Assembly: GCA_000708835.1 (NCBI GenBank)
Contig: DF237138.1
Location: 91,868-155,867 of the forward strand
DNA: 64,000 nt
Source of the DNA: Klebsormidium nitens
Lineage: Eukaryota > Streptophyta > Klebsormidiophyceae > Klebsormidiales > Klebsormidiaceae
Reading direction: 5' to 3'
The notes beneath the pieces were generated by a model. It made no database searches. It saw nothing but the letters and a program-made list of their open reading frames with translations, and was not told where the DNA came from. Below, one piece after another: positions 50,001 to 61,493 of this stretch. Made by a program: the position numbers and the translations under genes. Every line of letters starts with the position of its first letter. The first letter of the stretch is position 1.

Positions 50001-51815
50001 TCTCTTACGAGAGCAAAGGCCAGCGCGTGTACTGCCCGTTCATTCGATAACGCTGCAACAAAATCGCACGGAAAAGGCTTGGCATAATCGTGGCAGTCGA
50101 AAAATCCACCTCAAGTCTGATCGCATTCTGCGGAACGCCAAAGAGAGTATGCGAGTTCTGAAAAGATGCAACAAGGTGCTTCTCGTTCCCAGTTCTGCCA
50201 TCGCCTGACGCTATTGTGCAGCCCCCGCGACCTCGGTACCGGCTCCTGAGCCCAAGAAGAGCCCGGCGAAGGGCGTGGACCATCGGACGGCGCCCGTTGT
50301 GGAGCAGGCCCAGATCGACGGCCAGACGGTCGCCGGTGAGGCTTGGAAAAAACTGCAATTTCTCGAAAAGTGGCGATCTTTGAAACTGAAATGCTTCTCC
50401 GCATCAAGACACCAACGCCGCAGAGCTCCAAAACGCGCGCGTGGCCGCAAATTGGACCAGGAGCCCCCCTCCATTCGGCGCCGCTGGACAAGTGCCCTCG
50501 ACGCGAGCGCGCGGGTCTCGCGCGCTTTCCTGACGGGCTCCCGTGGCCGTTCGACTACGCCCTGTTCTCTCGACGGCTTGTCTCGAATTGAATCGGGCGA
50601 AAGCTTCAAGCACGCTCATGATCACGACCTGGGAAGTTTCGTTGCCGCCGCTCCTCCGGCAAGTAGGGCGATGTTAGAGCACCTCGGACTGCGCCGCGTC
50701 ATGGCGCCGGTTCGTGTCGCTTGCGCGGCCGCCCGCAAAACCCTGCGCTTTCGCTTAATTTATTTACCGTGCTACTCCATAACTCGCGGCCGCGTTCAAT
50801 CGAGCGGCAATAGCAACCCGGCCGCGGAATGTGCGCTGCGCGATCCGCAGAGGCGCTCATGCGGCTATATGCTAAACTTTCTTGACTTGTTTTGCAGTAC
50901 GCCCCTGCAAGCGAGCACCGCGCGAGCCGCTAAAGGCGCTCATGCCGCTAGCGTGTGCTAACCCGAGCTTGCTTCCTCTGTCATGCAGTTCGCCGCCGCT
51001 CGAGCGCCGCGGAGCTGGAGCGCGAGCGCGCGCTGCGCGAGCGGCTGGAGGCGCTCAGCCAAGGGACACCGCTGAGGAAGCTGAATCGGCGGAGCAAGGG
51101 GGACAAAGTCCGGACATATTGGGTGGAGAAGGACGGTCCGAACAAGGTGGGACTGTAAACACAATTACGATGTTCCCAGGTTTTGGTCTGAGAGAAGTCC
51201 GATCGGAAAGGTCTGTGCGTTTTGCAACCGGCGCGCACTAGCACTCCGGGTTCGCAGCATCCAATAGAATTGGTCTACTCGGTAAGTTTGTAAGTGGGCA
51301 AGTTGCCAGGTGATTTTCGTGTACAACCGCCTTGGGCCTCTGGACTTCGTAACGAAGGCAACGCAGAAGTTGAAGAAGTGCGGCTGTCCACATAAATACC
51401 TTGACCTATAACCGCACCACTTCTCTTCAAAGCAGCGTTTTAAGGCATCAAGGGACTTCGAAGAAGAAAGGCATAGGAGATTGACACAACGACTGTCTCT
51501 AGAAGGCAGCGCAATAATCGAGAGGTTCATTGGAAAGCTGTTCAGTTGATAAAGGGTTTGGATCTTTGACACTTCGCTGACCTGCAGGTTCTCCTTTGCT
51601 GGAAGTCGGGCGTTCTTGTGAAGACGGTCAAGTCCGTGGAGCTCGCGGCCGCGCCCACGGTCGTAACGCCCGCGAGCGGCGGGCCGGTGCTGATAAGCCT
51701 CCAAACCTCGAGCGGCCGCGATCTGACTTTGGAGGCGCCTATCGACAGGGACCAGTTCAAGCTTTGGACAGAGGGGCTCGGAGGCATAGTGGAAGACTCG
51801 TCCACTAAAAGTTAG
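44044..51815 (+). CDS. Large disordered protein with C-terminal PH-like domain
   Basis: Six exons (44044-44185, 45035-46821, 47660-49640, 50222-50335, 50989-51146, 51588-51815) join in phase to 1,469 residues. The N-terminus is helical (TEAARNADRLRQEIAAIKLS). Most of the chain is disordered and rich in Ser, Pro, Lys and Glu, with three 27-residue repeats containing RRRSSLERS.AFK (about 45190-45435), two 48-residue repeats containing LGPGWETAQK (about 48091-48378) and short AEGHKAP repeats (about 46280-46350). Helical segments occur at EKKAENLRKFREQKEAQ and ELERERALRERLEAL. The last 100 residues look like a PH fold: LRKLNRRSKGDKVRTYWVEK, CWKSGVLVKTVKSVEL, ISLQTSSGRDLTLEAP and the closing FKLWTEGL with its invariant Trp. 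PH domains bind phosphoinositides or proteins at membranes; the Arg/Lys strand at the start would suit that, by inference. RRRSS sites suit basophilic kinases. I know no named homologue. Confidence 0.85.
45193..45435 (+). repeat. Three in-frame 81-bp coding repeats (SLER repeats)
   Basis: Three consecutive 27-residue units, each starting GEA or GED and containing RRRSSLERS then AFK(I/M)GG. The core is nearly invariant and the spacer differs. Each carries a potential Arg-directed phosphorylation site. Confidence 0.9.
48091..48378 (+). repeat. Two in-frame 144-bp coding repeats
   Basis: Two adjacent 48-residue units, the first containing LGPGWETAQKHAGKVEEPPE and the second LGPGWETAQKRAGKIEEPPE, each followed by EKAA.GAP. 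The nucleotide match is high, indicating a recent tandem duplication that kept the frame. Confidence 0.9.
50800..50950 (+). repeat. Two decayed copies of exon 5 edge of the PH-domain gene
   Basis: Around 50905-50945, GCGCGAGCCGCTAAAGGCGC with TCATGCC follows an acceptor-like TTTTGCAG, matching GCGCGAGCGGCTGGAGGCGC with TCAGCC in working exon 5. A second, weaker match (GCGCTGCGCGATCCGCAGAG) lies at about 50833-50867. Spacings are 115 and 83 bp. GC-rich composition makes some of the similarity cheap. Confidence 0.55.
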
Positions 51816-54242
51816 TTCATAGACCTGATGCGCACGCCTGTCCTTGATGGCCGTTTTGCTCATCTAAGCAGCTGCATGCGACTCGTCAACGGATAGCCTT
51901 GTTTGTTCTATAGTATATTGCATGTTACAAGATTGCTTTCAAACATTACAATAGATACCGGAAGCCTCTTGACCCAACCTGTGAGTATGATTATTTAGCC
52001 TAGAGTATAGGGGGACACAATCATGTTATACTTATGATAGCATGCCAGCACCTGAGGTTATCGGTTTCAGTTCAGGCGCGAGCACCATATGTCTTGAGGT
52101 TTTAGGGGGCGTATCGTTTCATGGTGGTATTCGCTCATGTGAATCATAGAAAAACGGTGCCCTGAGTTGCTGAACGACTGGGGAAGTTGCGCTTGCAAGG
52201 TATACGTAGCTTCTCAAGTAAGTCTGCTTTTCTTTCGCCACCTTGTCTTTTCACACAAACCTTTGGTAGGAAGCTTAGATGAACCATGCAGATTAGTTAG
52301 GCCACCGCAATGATTGATTCACAATTGGCGCGGCGTCCTTCCGACGAGGTGTGTCAAATAGGTCGTCTGGTAAAACGAACCTAATAAGAGTCAAATCGAT
52401 TGAAGCGTTTGCGTGCGGCAATTTTGTTGATCACTACCCAAGGCAGGGATGGACAGCAAAGTCGATAGTGCATGGTAGACAGCAAGAACTTGACCGTGAT
52501 GACAGGATTCGTCATGCAAGCAATAATGGGTTTACAATCATTGAATGAGGGCCGCGAATTGCAATGCATGCGCTGATATAGCAATCTGGCAGAGCGCGAG
52601 AGATGGAATACGTGTTAAGTTCTTGTGCCTGCATGTTCGGAGTTCTAAAGGAACTGCAATAAGGACGTTCCCCGATTGACAGAGCGCATGATCAACGTAC
52701 GTGACGTCACTACAACACCGCACACGCCGGCTCTACGCTCTCATGTGGAAGTCATGATTCGAGGCACGTCACGGTGGACCCGCGCCACAGGAAAACGTTA
52801 AAAGAGGCTTACAGAAGGTTCAACGGTTAGCTACAACATAATTGGAAGAGCTCGGTAGGCCATTTTCAGCGCGCCAAACTGTGTCCGACCGATGACTCTC
52901 TTGATACATCTCTTAGTCGGCTCAGAATTACTAGGATGCAAGGTGGGCCATTTGTAAAACAAACACATTGCAGCGGAATTATTAACGACTCCAGCAATTT
53001 TCACTTAAATAGGTATAGCCGGGTTGCATGCCAGACTGAGACACGATCAGCACTGAGGCACGGGCGGAAGCGATTGACTTAAAGCCTCAAGTTGAGGCTT
53101 GTCAACGTACGTCGCCGACTGACAAATGCACTACATGAGAAAGACGGTTTGCGCATATAGGCGGCCGACGGTATACCTAGAGACGGTCACATCATTACAC
53201 ATCTATCTGGGCTTGTTCCGAAAATTACTGTGGCATCAGGGAAGTTCAGGATGCAGACAATCATTCGCTACTTCGTGGCTGACGGTGCGAGGCAATGAAT
53301 GAGTCCAACTCCTTGCAAAATGCATGATTGGTTGGACGCGGTACAAAATCTCTGAAATATGATTTGTGACAATTTGAATTAGAGATGTTGGTCCGAACTA
53401 GAATGAAAGGTGCTTAAGCTAATGCTAAATGTACGAAGGTCCAAAATCCATTAGCAACATGTACGCTTATTGTTCAGCAAGACTCTGTCCTTTGACAAGG
53501 AAGACAAAACAAGTGTCCTTGCTTATCGGGGTCAATTTTGTGAAAACTACTGTCAGTGTTAGTTTCTGTTTCTAGAATGACGTTTAAGTATCGTATATAG
53601 TCTTACAGATTGCAAGCCTCCACTGAACTAAGAAACAAAGGCCCGCAGGCATTCCTCCGGCGGGAGGTTTTCATCAAGGTTTTCATCAACAAGACTCAGG
53701 CTGTACCCTACCGTCTATACATGGCTTTCCAAACGCGTGAACAAGGCAGTCCTAACCTTCAACCACCACAGCAAACTTACCGCCCTCTTCTGTGGACGGA
53801 TCGATCAAAGCCTCGTTTCTCTTACAGACTCGACCTACCCGCTAATGACAGCTATCATTTGGCCTCGGGTTCTGGCGCCAGACCTTTACAAGGTGAACGC
53901 GAGCTAAGAACCTGGGAACCCCGGTTTAGGAGTAGTCCCATGACTGAATCGAAGGGCCGTTGAAACTTAGGTTGAGCAAGGCCCTTCACTTGCGTTCAAT
54001 GTGCTCCTGCATGGAAAATTTTGGCCCGGTCAGGATCGTTCTCAAGGGAGTCAAAGAAGGCGCTGAAGTTGCAGCAATCCGACTCCGAAACTGGCAACGA
54101 ATATTGAAATCTTGTCATCAACGATCTCAGACCTGTTGGAACGATCTCAGATTGTTCTACGAGTATTCAACGACCAGGACTGCAGAAAAAGCGCTCGATT
54201 CAGCCTGCAAAAAAGGCCAGGATGTTCCGTATTAGATTGAGT
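51816..54242. other. Intergenic region between convergent genes
   Basis: 2.4 kb between the PH-domain gene (+) and the hydroxylase (-). A plus-strand open frame of 117 codons (53610-53963) has no recognisable domain. A downstream extra exon of the hydroxylase could lie near 54180-54230 on the minus strand but is not convincing. Confidence 0.5.
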
Positions 54243-57200
54243 CTACAGATCACTCACCGCGAACGTGCTGAGCTTTTCCGAGACGTCCGCAAAACCGTTC
54301 GACACCATGTACCTCGTCTGGAAACCAGGTTTGTGCCTCATAGGGGGGAGCCTGGAGAGACAAGTGCACATCCTCAGTCGCAAACACAATGTCAAGAGTG
54401 AAGGTTCGACAGCATACGGTACAACGGTGTAAGATAACCATAAAGTAGCCAATCAGGTACTTCTGATTGCAAAAGAGCGAAGTCGCCGCTCGACAGCGCC
54501 TATCTATGAGCAGGAGAAGCTCGAGTTTATCTGGCTCCTATTGCGAACTCTCAACAACATTTAAGCACAGAGCTAGTTGCAGATGAGCGCTTACGTTATC
54601 CGGGGGTCTCCGAGGGCTCTAAACCGAGGCATGACTCCCTCGTGGCCGTCTCTCATGTAGGCAAGCTCGCCGAAGCTGGAGAGGAGGCCGGCTCCAAACG
54701 CCTTCATCTGGTTGTCTTCCTCGATAACGCCAAACTCACAAGTGTACCTGGAATTAGTCAGAGATGTCTCAGAATGAGCAGACTGAAAGGTAAAGGGGCG
54801 AGCAGCAAGAAACAAAATCGAGGCAATTTACAGCAGATCAAACCAAGGAAACAGAGGTATATCTTGCTGGTAATGAGGATATTCAGAATAGATATGTCTA
54901 GCACAGCGAAAACTGAAGAAACTCCAACTGGACATTCTGTACCCGACTCTTTGCTGCTTTCGAAGAATCTTCTCACGATGTCAACATTGTATACTTGGCA
55001 GGAAGAGCGCCCTGCAATCGTGGCAAAGCGGCCTGAAAAAGGCTAACCATAGTTATCGAAAGAAAGAAAGTCTGATTCCTCACCAGAAGAGCCTTGTCAG
55101 CTGTACAAACTCTTCGTTCGTAGCACCCAGGGAGGCTTGGCCGATGGCCTGTACCATGTCCGAAAATTCGGGGTCCAAAAACATGGGTGCGTGTCCAATC
55201 AACCTGCAAAAGAGAGGAGCAACAGAGGGGAGTCAGAAGGGTGATCTTTGGCAGTCGTGTGGATTGCAAATTGTTGGGTTGATGACCAAACCGTGGTTCC
55301 TAAGTGAAGTACGCTGCTCGATGAGCATCCTCTCTGGAAGCAAAGAGCATCTGAAATGTAGCGAGCACCTATGAACGGGGCCAATCAATCAACTTATAAT
55401 TGCGTCAAAAACGTTAAGCACTTACTAATTTACAGCTCCATATTCTCGAAGCTCCATGGAGAACAACTATTTCTTATCAGAGTTCTGTGTTCCGAGAGCT
55501 CCATCTTCCTCAAACCGACGATCATCAGGAGCTCTGTATTCCGAGACCTTCATGTTCGTCAGACAGTGTCAGAAATGTAGGCAAAAGGTGAGCCCTTATG
55601 CTTAGGGTCAAAGAAATGACTCACTCGTGACACAGGTCGGGTTCCGGAGAGTACATTGGCTGTGAGTGGTGGCGAACGTATTGGGTGCAGTGGAAGATCT
55701 TGAAGGCCATGGAGCCGATGAAGTCACGGGGATCCATAAGGCCTGCCACAGGGCGGATCCTCCAGCCTGTCTGCTGGTACATGACTGCACTCACGTCTTC
55801 CAGCTGAGGGATAGCGTTGGGCCTGCACGCAACAGCACAAGGTGATCAGATGCAAGACAAGCATTGATTTTGCAAGGCGAGGCAGCCAAGTCTTGATGCT
55901 TGCTCTCCACGAGCCTGACAGCAGATCAATGACATCTAAAGGCATCACACAAGGCTCGACAAGGACGGCAGGGAGGAGTCTGAGTTGGCATCTGCCATAC
56001 CTGAAATCGAGCTTCTTCACAGCAGCGTTGTATTTGGAGGAAGCATGGGTGGGGTGCAACTCGCGAAGCTTGTTCAAGACCGTGGTCCAAACGTAGGTCT
56101 CTTCAGGGGAGTAGTCAATTCGGGGGATGGGTCGACCACTGCAACAAAGTAGCGAAGGCATTCTTCGATTGGTTCATATGATGGGACGAAGCTGCCATGG
56201 CTTTTGAAACAACGGACTCACGGGGATGACATAGTAACGGATGGTCGACAGGGCAGCATGAAAGGACAAGATCGGCAGCAAGAATGCCAAGAACGAGAAA
56301 AAGTGAGGGCTTCCATTCACAGCCGAAAGGAAAAAGTAACTGAATCTGGCTTCAGAGAACGACTGCAAGGCAAGTGCAAATGCAGACGCTATTACTGTGG
56401 CACCAGCATCACAAAGTGATCGTATGTGAGACTGCGGGCGGAAGAGGAGTCGGATGCCGAGCTGGCTCGCTTACAACTTGTGGTTGCGCGCAATGGTTGC
56501 AAGCTCCCGCCGTCGACGAACGTACTTTTCATCATTGAAGCCCTGTGCGAATCAACCAAAAAAATAATTAGTTCGAAGATCTAAGTTCGATCGGATTTCT
56601 AGATTCTTCCTCAATCTCGGAAGTTGATCACAGCCAGTCGAGGTCCCATGAACCCTCATAATGTCAGGATGACGACAAGGGACCTAAGCAGAATACAGAG
56701 GACAGTTGATTACAAATTACAGTTGATTACAGTCGAAGGGGATCCTCATCGGAGGATGCACGATGCAGAAACTTTGCTTTACGATATGATTCGTACATAC
56801 GAAGATTTTGCGAAAGTCGAGGCTTCCTGATGCATTTTAAAGGGGAGATGCAAGAGGGGATGGCGATGAGATCTGGCTTGCAAGAGGACTGGAAGGATCG
56901 AGACTCACAGGATGGTCGGATGGGAGGTTCTGGTCGTCCACCAAGAGGTTGTCGAACCTGTTGATAAAGTCGTGGAGGGTGGGAAGGCTGCGGCGTTGTG
57001 GAAGAAGAGTGTCTTCCAGGTAAGAGAAGCAGGGGGAGGTAGTGCTGGCCTGCTCTAGTTGTTGGGACGCCGGTCGTTCCAAGACAGGGGCTGCAAGAGA
57101 AGGAAAACATTCGCTCCTGAGCTGACATGTTGCAACGAAAACAAGGAGTCCTAGATTGCAACAGCGTTACAGAAACAGCTGTCTGCCAACAGGTCCCTGG

Positions 57201-58172
57201 TGATGCAGACCTCGGGGAGCTGTGTCCCTGGTGAAGGTGTGGGAACCACCAACAACATCACTCTGAAACCTGCTGTATGAAGACCTCCTGATGATTACAT
57301 TCCTTCCTGCCAAGATCTCGTTCCTCTCCTCCTTCAAATCGACCTCTGAATCTGACAAGGGGAAGCAATGCGACTTTCCTCAAATGTTTCCAGTACAGTC
57401 TGCTAGAGAGCTTCAAATCGACTAAGCAGAGTTCAAGCTAGACTTGAAGTTGTTGCTAATTTAGCATAACAAGTGCTGGATGTGACTTGTGGAGTTGTCA
57501 ACTTACAGGCTGTTGCAGAGGTTGCGACAGGCCCAATGGATTGGGAGGAGGCATCCGCCAGGCCAGAGAGGGAGGGCAGCTTGGGGCTGAGGTCAGAATG
57601 ACTGGGCCCCACTGCCTGCAAGCAATATCGAGATGGTGTCAAAAGCTGGTTGATAGATGGGAATTTCTCTACCAGCAACCGAAATAACAGCCTAGCATGT
57701 TCTTCTGCAGCTAGTGGACCCTTCTTGGAAACATCATCCCGGATCTCACAGTACCTTGAGGTGAGTCCTAGTCACTGAAACTGGAGTTGTAGTTTCTGGC
57801 GCGCATGGCTGATTGATGTCCACTAGAACCAAACTTGGAATTCTTTCATGATTGGGGGCTTTTAGACCCAACAAAGTGACCATTTTCCAGACCTCGCATC
57901 ATGACACATTCAACCATGCAAGAGCGCGCACCTCTGAATTCCAGACTGCAAGATCTGACTTTTCAACATCATTCTTTGGCTGATCAAGTTACAAGTCTGG
58001 TGGGGCTTCCCAAGGTGGGGGTGTCCGCTTGGCTCAAGTTTGTCAGCAGCGGGAGAGCTTCATTGGCGGACTGATTACAGGGATTGTGCTTCCCAACTGT
58101 CCAAAAGGTGATTGCTTACTTGGTGAGAACTGCCCTGACGGAGAAGCGCCTGTGCCACACGCGGTTTAACAT
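54243..58172 (-). CDS. AAH: Aromatic amino acid (phenylalanine) hydroxylase
   Basis: Eight exons join cleanly on the minus strand (57615-57507, 57090-56909, 56542-56475, 56138-56001, 55822-55625, 55203-55084, 54747-54595, 54351-54243), 358 residues. Landmarks: [52 protein letters not shown] then [24 protein letters not shown], the iron ligands in CHELIGH (two His) and YTCEFGV (Glu), and [15 protein letters not shown]. The enzyme converts Phe to Tyr with a pterin or folate cofactor; the non-flowering-plant type is plastidic and folate-dependent. There is no ACT domain. A candidate first exon (ATG at 58172, [18 protein letters not shown]) has transit-peptide composition, but its donor phase does not match the next exon, so a small exon is missing or the start differs. 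At the 3' end the frame stops at FAVSDL, or splices at GTGAG to an unidentified exon; the usual RPF C-terminal segment was not found. Confidence 0.9.
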
Positions 58173-61100
58173 GGCGAGCTGGAACAGTGGCAGGAGTTGG
58201 AAGCTTGTGGATGTCTCTAGATAGCCTGCAATTGAAAGAGATGTGCACTTAGCACAAGGACACTTTTCCACAGCTTCAATCAGAGGTGAGATCTGCTTCG
58301 CGCCCAGCCTTTCTTCAGACCCCAAGCTTTTCCACAGTCGCAAAGGAGGGAGCGACTGCGAGACTTCTACTGTTACCATGCTGCAGAAGAGTTGCCATAC
58401 TAAGTTGTTAGCAGAGATGCTTCTAGCATGTTCAAGATCTTACATCTGGTTTGCTTGTTTTGGCTTACAAGAGGACTCACCTTTCCACATCAGAGCCCAG
58501 AACACTTGCCTTGCCGAGAAAAGGCTTTGGCAGAGCAACTGTCAAACCCCTTGAGGATGCCATGTCTCCCTGCAGCACCCGACTATAATTTCAGACTTCA
58601 TGAACCAAAGGCAATGAGGTTCACTGGGAGACCAATTTACAAACATATGCCCATACCATGCAGATGTCGCCAACTTTCAGGGTATATTTCACGTGTGGGG
58701 GCCCTTAAGTCCATGTTACCAGATCTTCCTGATGACTTTTCCTCCTAAACTTCATGGCTAGAGGTGGTGCCTGGAGACAATGACAGATCTAGCTCTCGCC
58801 CTTCCCTTATGCCTGTGAGCGTTGACACCAGTCTGAGGACAATTCTGCTCATCATGTTGTCCTTGAATGAGCAACAAGGGCTCAGCATTGCATTCCTGAC
58901 ATGAAAACTTTCACAGATGTTGTAGAGTAGAACTCCCGCCTTCAAAATCTCGTTACAGTGCAATGCTGACTTCCAGGATCCCATGCAGTGTTTAGAAGGT
59001 GGCACGACCATAGATCTTGGCCCATATCGTATTTGGGCAGCCAAATTCTTATGCTAGCAGGACAGCATTGTCATTGCCTTTCACTCACCGGGTTAGATAT
59101 CCACGGTCAGAATTGGCACCTTTGTAGCCGCAATCAGGAGGCCAGGATGCCCTGCAGATCCTCAAGCTTAGCTTGTTGCAGCCTTAGCTCTAATTGCCAG
59201 AATGTGGTCAGCTTCGTTGTTGTCGTGATGACTGAAGGTGGCTAGCTAGCGGGTTGCGCTTGAGGATCGGGCGCGCTGCTAGCTGTTTCTCTCTGGGGGC
59301 TGAATGTCTCAGGAGGTTGACGCTGTAGGTCGGGCCTTGCCGAGCTGGGCAAACTCAGGGGCCCGAAGGGAATGCCGGCAATTTCTGCCTTATATAGGTA
59401 TGCCTATCTTCAGCAGCCATGATCCCTCTGCAACACTGGAAAGAGCCTGACCTTCCGATCAAGCCTGATTCGTGAGTTGAAGGCTCATGTTGACCGCTGG
59501 AGATTCCATTATGTGATGAGTGGGCGGTAGAGTTTCCACTGCGTTCGTCTTGTAAGCAGCACGGCTGCCAGTAAAACTCCCCTCGTAATCTGCCACCATT
59601 ATGATGGCAGTTTAATACGGTAGGTAATGCTAGCCATTTGTTTTTCTGGCCGTTTCGAGCGTCAGACATACTGACAGAATATAAGAGGGAGCTGCTATTT
59701 AAAAGCAAACTTAATGCCCGCAAAACCCGTTACGAAGGGGTGATCCTAAGTACCGTAGTACTACGATCTTCTGCGAGGCAGTCCCTTGCTTCATAGTACC
59801 CCCCCGTTAAATGCTCCACTGTCAGAGCCCCTATAGCTAGAGCCAAACCTGAAGAGAATCTAGGTAGCTAGCTTGCGTGAGCAGAACAAAATAGCTATAG
59901 GTATTCAAATGTGAGCAGGCGTACAGTGTGCAATACGTACGGTGCTCTGACAGTCTCCGGAGTGGGGCAAGAAGTACGGAAGGTTCGTGGATTCTGGAAT
60001 CCAGACTCCGAGACTCAGAGCTAGCTACGGTAGAGCCAGATGGATTTTAGGCAACTAAGGGTCGGTCACTGTACCTACCGTACAAGGGTACGTAACACTG
60101 TAGGCACTACAGTTGGACAGTCTAGGTACCTAGCTGGGAACGCTTCTTCAGTTAGTATAAATTTCTTGTGTCTTAACTGTTGAGATTGGCGCCCGGGAAA
60201 CGGTTTCGGTTAGGTCAGTGGTTACCGTTGTGGGAATTAGGGTACGAGGTAAGTTACTGTTTGGTTTAGGGTTCTGGTTAAAGGTGCCCCGGTAACTCAA
60301 GCCTCAGGTCAGAAGTCCGTTAGGTCACATGATATTTACCTACCGCAATTGCCGGTAGGTTCACTCCAGTACCAGTCTGTTCCGACTGTACGTGTTGACT
60401 GTGTTCCTGCTGATTATGACCTTCGAGCAGTTGCAATTAATGCAGGAGACTGGTCGAGCACTGTCTCATAAGCTATTCAATGACGTCGATGAGAACGGGC
60501 ACCTGACGTCAGTCCAATTCAGGCCGACTTAGAACAGCAGACGGTAACGGTCGGACGGGGCCGGCCCCCCTGGGGCCTGAGCTGAGCCTGTCCGACATGA
60601 CTTTTCCTACGCATGTGGGTCGGGAGTCGGTCGGAAGTCGTGGTCCATGGAGCAGGAAGCGGACGGTGGGCCGTGGCCGGAGATCAGTGCCCCGGGACTC
60701 CGGGAGGGCGGGTGTGGAGAATAGCGTATAGAACTCGATCTCAGGTTCCAAATCTCGGGACATTCTGGATCTCAAGAAAAAAAACGTAGGGGGTCCGGTT
60801 CTGTCCAGGATTGAACCCCCCTTGAAGTTTCTACGTGTTTCACACGATCATTGAGTCGCCCGGTGACATTCATTCAGACGAGCGAGGCCGTTCGATGCGA
60901 TTCTGAGGGCTGAGAGTCTTTGTTCGCGCCCGGTGGGACAGGTGTCGTCGGTGCCGAAATCGGGGACGTTTCCTGAGATTCAGAATTCATACGCTATATT
61001 CCACACCCGCCGCCCCCGGTGCACTGCGCGGTTTACAACAGGGCCCGGGCAGCAGCCGGAAGCCTGCGCCCGCTTGCAGCTAGCTAGTACCGGTAGGTTG

Positions 61101-61493
61101 AAAGTTCCCCGGGAAGTTTGTGAGCGTCGGGCCGGCCGCACCAATCAGAAGTTCCCAAGGCCTGGTCATCGACGACGCCTGTAACTTCTAAAACTTCTCC
61201 GTTGACTCATCGGATGGCTGAGAGAACTTCTCCGAACTTCTCATGAAACATCTCCGCATTTGTCGCTGATCATCGGACGGAGCAAGTAACTTTGGCCAGG
61301 ACCCGCGAACATTGCGCCAGCATGGCACATCTGGCGATAGAGGAAACTTCAATCTTTGATCGAACGACTCAATTTGAAAGATGATTCAAGAAACAAGATA
61401 CTGAGCCTGATCAGCATTTGAAAGGTTGGACAGGGTCAAACTTTCAAAGGGGAAGCAGCATTGGCTAGCAGGGAGCAAAGATAACAGCCAAGA
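58173..61493. other. Intergenic region between divergent genes
   Basis: 3.3 kb that should include the promoters of the hydroxylase and the DUF6729 gene. It holds a possible decayed MITE relative at 60185-60305. Short open frames show no family signature. Confidence 0.5.
60185..60305. mobile_element. Possible decayed MITE relative
   Basis: GCGCCCGGGAAACGGTTTCG, several GGTTTAGGGTT-like runs and the closing GGTGCCCCGGTAACTC resemble the reverse complement of the core at 32262-32380. Terminal repeats and target duplications are not convincing. Confidence 0.3.

Noticed and set aside
53610-53963. 117-codon plus-strand open frame
   Set aside because: No recognisable motif, no splice context, and it lies in the 3' region between convergent genes.
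60780-60840. T-arm-like motif near a run of A (GGATTGAACCCCCC)
   Set aside because: The flanking bases do not form a T stem or an acceptor stem, so a tRNA is not supported.
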